A DNA stretch of 64,000 bases from contig NZ_JACYXK010000029.1 in the NCBI RefSeq assembly GCF_014842975.1, positions 558,001-622,000 on the forward strand, written 5' to 3'. The translations under genes were made by a program, and so were the position numbers. Below the pieces are notes generated by a model. The model searched no databases. It saw only the letters and a list, made by a program, of their open reading frames with translations, and was not told where the DNA came from. Shown piece after piece: positions 59,849 to 64,000 of the stretch (position 1 is its first letter; each line of letters begins with the position of its first letter). The stretch is from Rhodanobacter sp. DHB23 (lineage in GTDB: Bacteria; Pseudomonadota; Gammaproteobacteria; Xanthomonadales; Rhodanobacteraceae).

Positions 59849-61258
59849 ATGACCGCCCAGAAAGTGCTCGACCTGATCGTTGAACACGAGGTCGAGTTCG
59901 TCGACTTCCGCTTTGCCGACATGCTCGGCAAGCACCACCACGTCACGTTCCCGGCCCACGCCATCGACGAGTCGACCTTCGAGGACGGCAAGATGTTCGA
60001 CGGTTCGTCGATCACCGGCTGGAAGGGCATCAACGAGTCGGACATGATCCTGATGCCCGATCCGGACACCGCCTACCTCGACCCGTTCAGCCAGCACACC
60101 CAGCTGATCCTGCATTGCGACGTGCTGGAACCGAGCACCCTGCAGGCCTACGGCCGCGACCCGCGCTCGATCGCCAAGCGTGGCGAGGCCTACCTCAAGT
60201 CCACCGGCATCGCCGACACCGCCTTCTTCGGGCCGGAGCCGGAGTTCTTCATCTTCGACTCGGTGCGCTGGCAGAACGACATGGGTCGCGTGTTCTACGA
60301 GATCGAGTCGAACGAGGCCGCGTGGAGCACGCGCTTCAAGTACGAAGACGGCAACATGGGCCATCGTCCCGGGGTGAAGGGCGGCTACTTCCCGGTGTCG
60401 CCGGTGGACACGCTGGGTGACCTGCGCGCCGACATGTGCAAGGTGCTGGAGTCGCTGGGCCAGACCGTCGAGGTGCATCACCACGAGGTGGCGAACGCCG
60501 GCCAGTGCGAGATCGGCGTGAAGTTCAACACGCTGGTGAAGAAGGCCGACGAGTTGCTGACGATGAAGTACGTCATCAAGAACGTGGCCCACCAGAACGG
60601 CAAGACCGTCACCTTCATGCCCAAGCCCATCGTCGGCGACAACGGCTCGGGCATGCACGTGCACCAGTCGCTGGCGAAGAACGGCGAGAACCTGTTCGCC
60701 GGCGACCTGTATGGCGGCCTCAGCCAGACCGCGCTGTGGTACATCGGCGGCATCTTCAAGCACGCCAAGGCGATCAACGCGTTCGCCAACTCCACCACCA
60801 ACAGCTACAAGCGCCTGGTGCCGGGCTTCGAGGCGCCGGTGATGCTGGCCTACTCCGCACGCAACCGCTCGGCGAGCTGCCGCATCCCCTACGTCGCCAG
60901 CCCCAAGGGCCGCCGCATCGAGGTGCGCTTCCCCGACCCGATGAACTCCGGCTACCTGGTGTTCACCGCGCTGATGATGGCCGGCCTCGACGGCATCCTC
61001 AACAAGATCGACCCGGGCGCGCCGGCCGACAAGGATCTGTACGACCTGCCGCCGGAAGAAGAGAAGAACATCCCGCAGGTGTGCTCCAGCCTCGACCAGG
61101 CGCTGGAAGCGCTGGACAAGGACCGCGACTTCCTCAAGGCCGGCGGCGTGTTCACCGACGACTTCATTGATGCCTACATCGGCGTGAAGATGCAGGAAGT
61201 CACCCGCTACCGCGCCAGCACGCATCCGCTGGAATTCCAGATGTACTACGCGCTGTAA
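59849..61258 (+). CDS. glnA: Glutamine synthetase, type I
   Basis: This 469-aa enzyme makes glutamine from glutamate, ammonia and ATP as a dodecamer. Signatures are [34 protein letters not shown] and the adenylylation loop [17 protein letters not shown], whose Tyr is the conserved target of GlnE. The start at 59849 gives the normal [11 protein letters not shown]-terminus. Control is by sigma-54 and NtrC boxes upstream. A GC-rich hairpin follows the stop, and ntrB begins 126 bp downstream. Confidence 0.97.
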   Translation: MTAQKVLDLIVEHEVEFVDFRFADMLGKHHHVTFPAHAIDESTFEDGKMFDGSSITGWKGINESDMILMPDPDTAYLDPFSQHTQLILHCDVLEPSTLQAYGRDPRSIAKRGEAYLKSTGIADTAFFGPEPEFFIFDSVRWQNDMGRVFYEIESNEAAWSTRFKYEDGNMGHRPGVKGGYFPVSPVDTLGDLRADMCKVLESLGQTVEVHHHEVANAGQCEIGVKFNTLVKKADELLTMKYVIKNVAHQNGKTVTFMPKPIVGDNGSGMHVHQSLAKNGENLFAGDLYGGLSQTALWYIGGIFKHAKAINAFANSTTNSYKRLVPGFEAPVMLAYSARNRSASCRIPYVASPKGRRIEVRFPDPMNSGYLVFTALMMAGLDGILNKIDPGAPADKDLYDLPPEEEKNIPQVCSSLDQALEALDKDRDFLKAGGVFTDDFIDAYIGVKMQEVTRYRASTHPLEFQMYYAL

Positions 61259-61283
61259 GCACGCACGCGCCGTGCACAGCCTG

Positions 61284-61320
61284 CGAAGGGGAGGGCGCGA
61301 GCCTTCCCCTTCGTCGTTTC
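61284..61320 (+). terminator. Probable glnA terminator/attenuator
   Basis: CGAAGGGG-AGG pairs with CCTTCCCCTTCG (61284-61294 and 61302-61313, one bulge) and is followed by a short T-containing tail (TCGTTTC). It is a weak intrinsic terminator that would allow some read-through to ntrBC. Confidence 0.5.
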
Positions 61321-61349
61321 AACGGGGGGCGGGAGACGCCGCGCTCCTG

Positions 61350-61385
61350 TTGCCCCAAATTGGGGCAACCATCAAGATGGTGCAA
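61350..61385. promoter_or_regulatory. Palindrome and NtrC-type site preceding ntrB
   Basis: TTGCCCCAAATTGGGGCAA (61350-61368) is a perfect 19-bp palindrome. Three bases on, ATCAAGATGGTGCAA (61371-61385) reads on the complement as TTGCACCATCTTGAT, 12 of 15 identical to glnA site 2. It runs to the A of the ntrB ATG. Both would suit NtrC-P binding that represses the internal ntrBC promoter. Confidence 0.65.
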
Positions 61386-62387
61386 TGAGCGGACAGCCAT
61401 GGCAGATGTGGGCGGGGCAACTGGCGACCGGGGTGGCCTCGGTCGATGCCGAACTGCGCGTGCGCTGGCTCAATGGCGCGCTGGCCGAGTTGCTGGGCAG
61501 CGGCATGCGCAGCGCGGTGGGCCAGCCGCTGGCGCTGTGGCTGCGGTCACCGGACGACCTGGCGCAGGCACGACGCGCCCTGGATGAAACGCGCTTCGTG
61601 CAGTTGCGCGAAGCCCTGCTCAACACGTTCGACGAGCGGGTGCTTGAAGCCGACATCGGCCTGCAGCCCGACGCCGACGGCGGCCTGCTGGTCGAGGTGC
61701 ATGCGCTGGCCGAACGCCAGCGAACGGCGTCGCCGCTGTCCGCCACGCTGCGCGGATTCGCGCACGAGGTGAAGAACCCGCTGGCCGGCCTGCGCGGTGC
61801 GGCGCAGCTGCTGCAGCGCCGCGTCGACGGTGCGGAGCTGCAGGCGCTGGCCGGCCTGATCATCGACGAGGCGGACCGCCTTGCCGCGCTGGCGAACCGC
61901 TTGCTCCATCACGATGGCGCGGCGCGCCTGGGGGCGGTGGGCATCCATCAGCTGCTCGACCGCCTGAGCGAATTGCTGCAGGCCGAGCCTTCGCCGCCGC
62001 GGCTGCGCCACGACTACGACCCCAGCCTGCCCGACGTGCATGGCGATGCGGATCGCCTGCAGCAGGTGCTGCTCAACCTCGCGCGCAACGCGGTGGAGGC
62101 GGGTGCGCGCACGCTGGTGCTGCGTACGCGCGCCGAGCATGGCGTGCGCGCCGGCGCGCGCGTGCTGCGCAGCGCCCTGCGCGTGGACGTGATCGACGAT
62201 GGCCGCGGCGTGCCCGCGGAATTGCGCGACACGCTGTTCGAACCGCTGGTGTCGGGCCGCCCGGATGGCACGGGCCTGGGCCTGGCGCTGTCGCGCGAGA
62301 TCGCCCGCGAACACGGCGGCGAACTGCGCTGCACCAGCCGTCCGGGCGAGACGGTGTTCTCGTTGTACCTGCCGTTGGAGCGTGGGC

Positions 62388-62395
<8 letters not shown>
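61385..62395 (+). CDS. glnL: Nitrogen regulation sensor kinase NtrB (NRII)
   Basis: This 336-aa soluble kinase has an N-terminal PAS domain (GVASVDAELRVRWLNGALAELLG), the H-box GFAHEVKNPLAGLRGAAQLL with the phospho-His, the N-box QQVLLNLARNAVEAG and the ATPase G-boxes DDGRGVP and GTGLGLALSREIAREHGG. It phosphorylates NtrC under nitrogen limitation, under PII (GlnB) control. Its stop overlaps the ntrC start by 8 bp. Confidence 0.95.
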
Positions 62396-63764
<1,369 letters not shown>

Positions 63765-64000
63765 TTTTCATGGACTGGCGCCAGCGGCGGATGCCCTCGC
63801 GCCATCGCAGGCAACGGGGCGGTCTCGTCCGCCTGCCGGTGGCCGGGCCGCTACTCTTTGGCGACGCGAGGCCCCGAAGCCACTGCCTGTCATCCCGCCA
63901 TGTCCCATGCCCATGAGGTGCCGGCAACGCGAGTCGCCCCGGCGGCAATCAGCCGCCGCCCGGCTCCCTCTCCACGCGCCGCAGGAATACCCCCATTTCC
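63765..64000. other. 3'-flanking region with no identified gene
   Basis: 236 bp past ntrC contain no clear full gene. From the right edge the minus strand is open to a TGA at 63949-63951, ending EMGVFLRRVEREPGGG. This could be the tail of a minus-strand gene outside the window, but 17 codons are too few to support a call. Confidence 0.3.

Overview
The window is a GC-rich chromosomal segment (roughly two-thirds G+C by eye) from a gammaproteobacterium, most likely of the Lysobacterales/Xanthomonadales. The best clue is the left end, where a gyrB 3' end is followed by a TPR protein, tonB, exbB, two exbD copies and pdxJ. That order is, from memory, the one next to oriC in Xanthomonas. Other protein features point to a Rhodanobacter/Dyella-like member, but no rRNA or other decisive marker is present and the genus is inference. 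I found no tRNA, rRNA, CRISPR array, prophage or intact insertion sequence.

Layout. 1-4.8 kb: gyrB end, TPR protein and the TonB energy-transduction operon, closed by a strong terminator. 4.9-6.3 kb: pdxJ and an Sfp-type phosphopantetheinyl transferase. 6.4-15.1 kb: an acetate module with a CrbS-like SSS/PAS/kinase/receiver hybrid, its LuxR-type regulator, acs, a DcaP-like porin and a SatP-type acetate transporter. 15.1-18.3 kb: a PA0069-type radical SAM protein, then a HipA-family YjjJ-like kinase overlapping a HAD phosphatase. The kinase gene has a promoter that looks leaderless and lies under nested inverted repeats. 18.3-22.5 kb: S9 peptidase, patatin lipoprotein, fbp. 22.5-25.5 kb: a 268-bp three-armed palindromic element, then a cluster of DJ-1-like protein (nucleophile Cys replaced), 64-aa basic protein, GFA protein, cupin and WYL regulator. 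25.6-30.6 kb: ParB-like protein, SulP permease and DUF885 protein with overlapping ends, then a CPBP membrane protein. 30.8-32.9 kb: an MbcA/ParS-type antitoxin, a RES-domain toxin and an SGNH hydrolase. 32.9-42.9 kb: acetyltransferase, patatin, phhA with a divergent Lrp regulator, MFS pump with a divergent TetR regulator, plsC plus a YheT-like hydrolase, a PQQ-type dehydrogenase, one AT-rich orphan gene and a PEBP protein. 43.0-45.5 kb: a coupled run of small envelope/stress proteins ending in an AI-2E family transporter. 45.5-51.4 kb: two PD40 beta-propeller paralogues, a LytS/LytTR two-component pair and small secreted proteins. 51.6-58.8 kb: an RND efflux operon with a divergent LysR regulator. 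58.8-63.8 kb: uppP, glnA, ntrB and ntrC with a clear sigma-54/NtrC control region.

How the genes work together. The acetate module would bring acetate through the outer membrane (porin, inferred) and the inner membrane (SatP), then activate it to acetyl-CoA (Acs) under CrbSR control. The glnA promoter has two inverted NtrC-type sites upstream of a -24/-12 promoter, and related sites precede ntrB, which indicates an autoregulated nitrogen circuit. A 12-bp palindrome forms two operators between the TetR and MFS genes. A one-mismatch copy lies in the -35/-10 spacer of the RND promoter, so the two pumps may share a repressor. Intergenic palindromic repeats of at least three families recur across the window, one of them between an antitoxin and its toxin.
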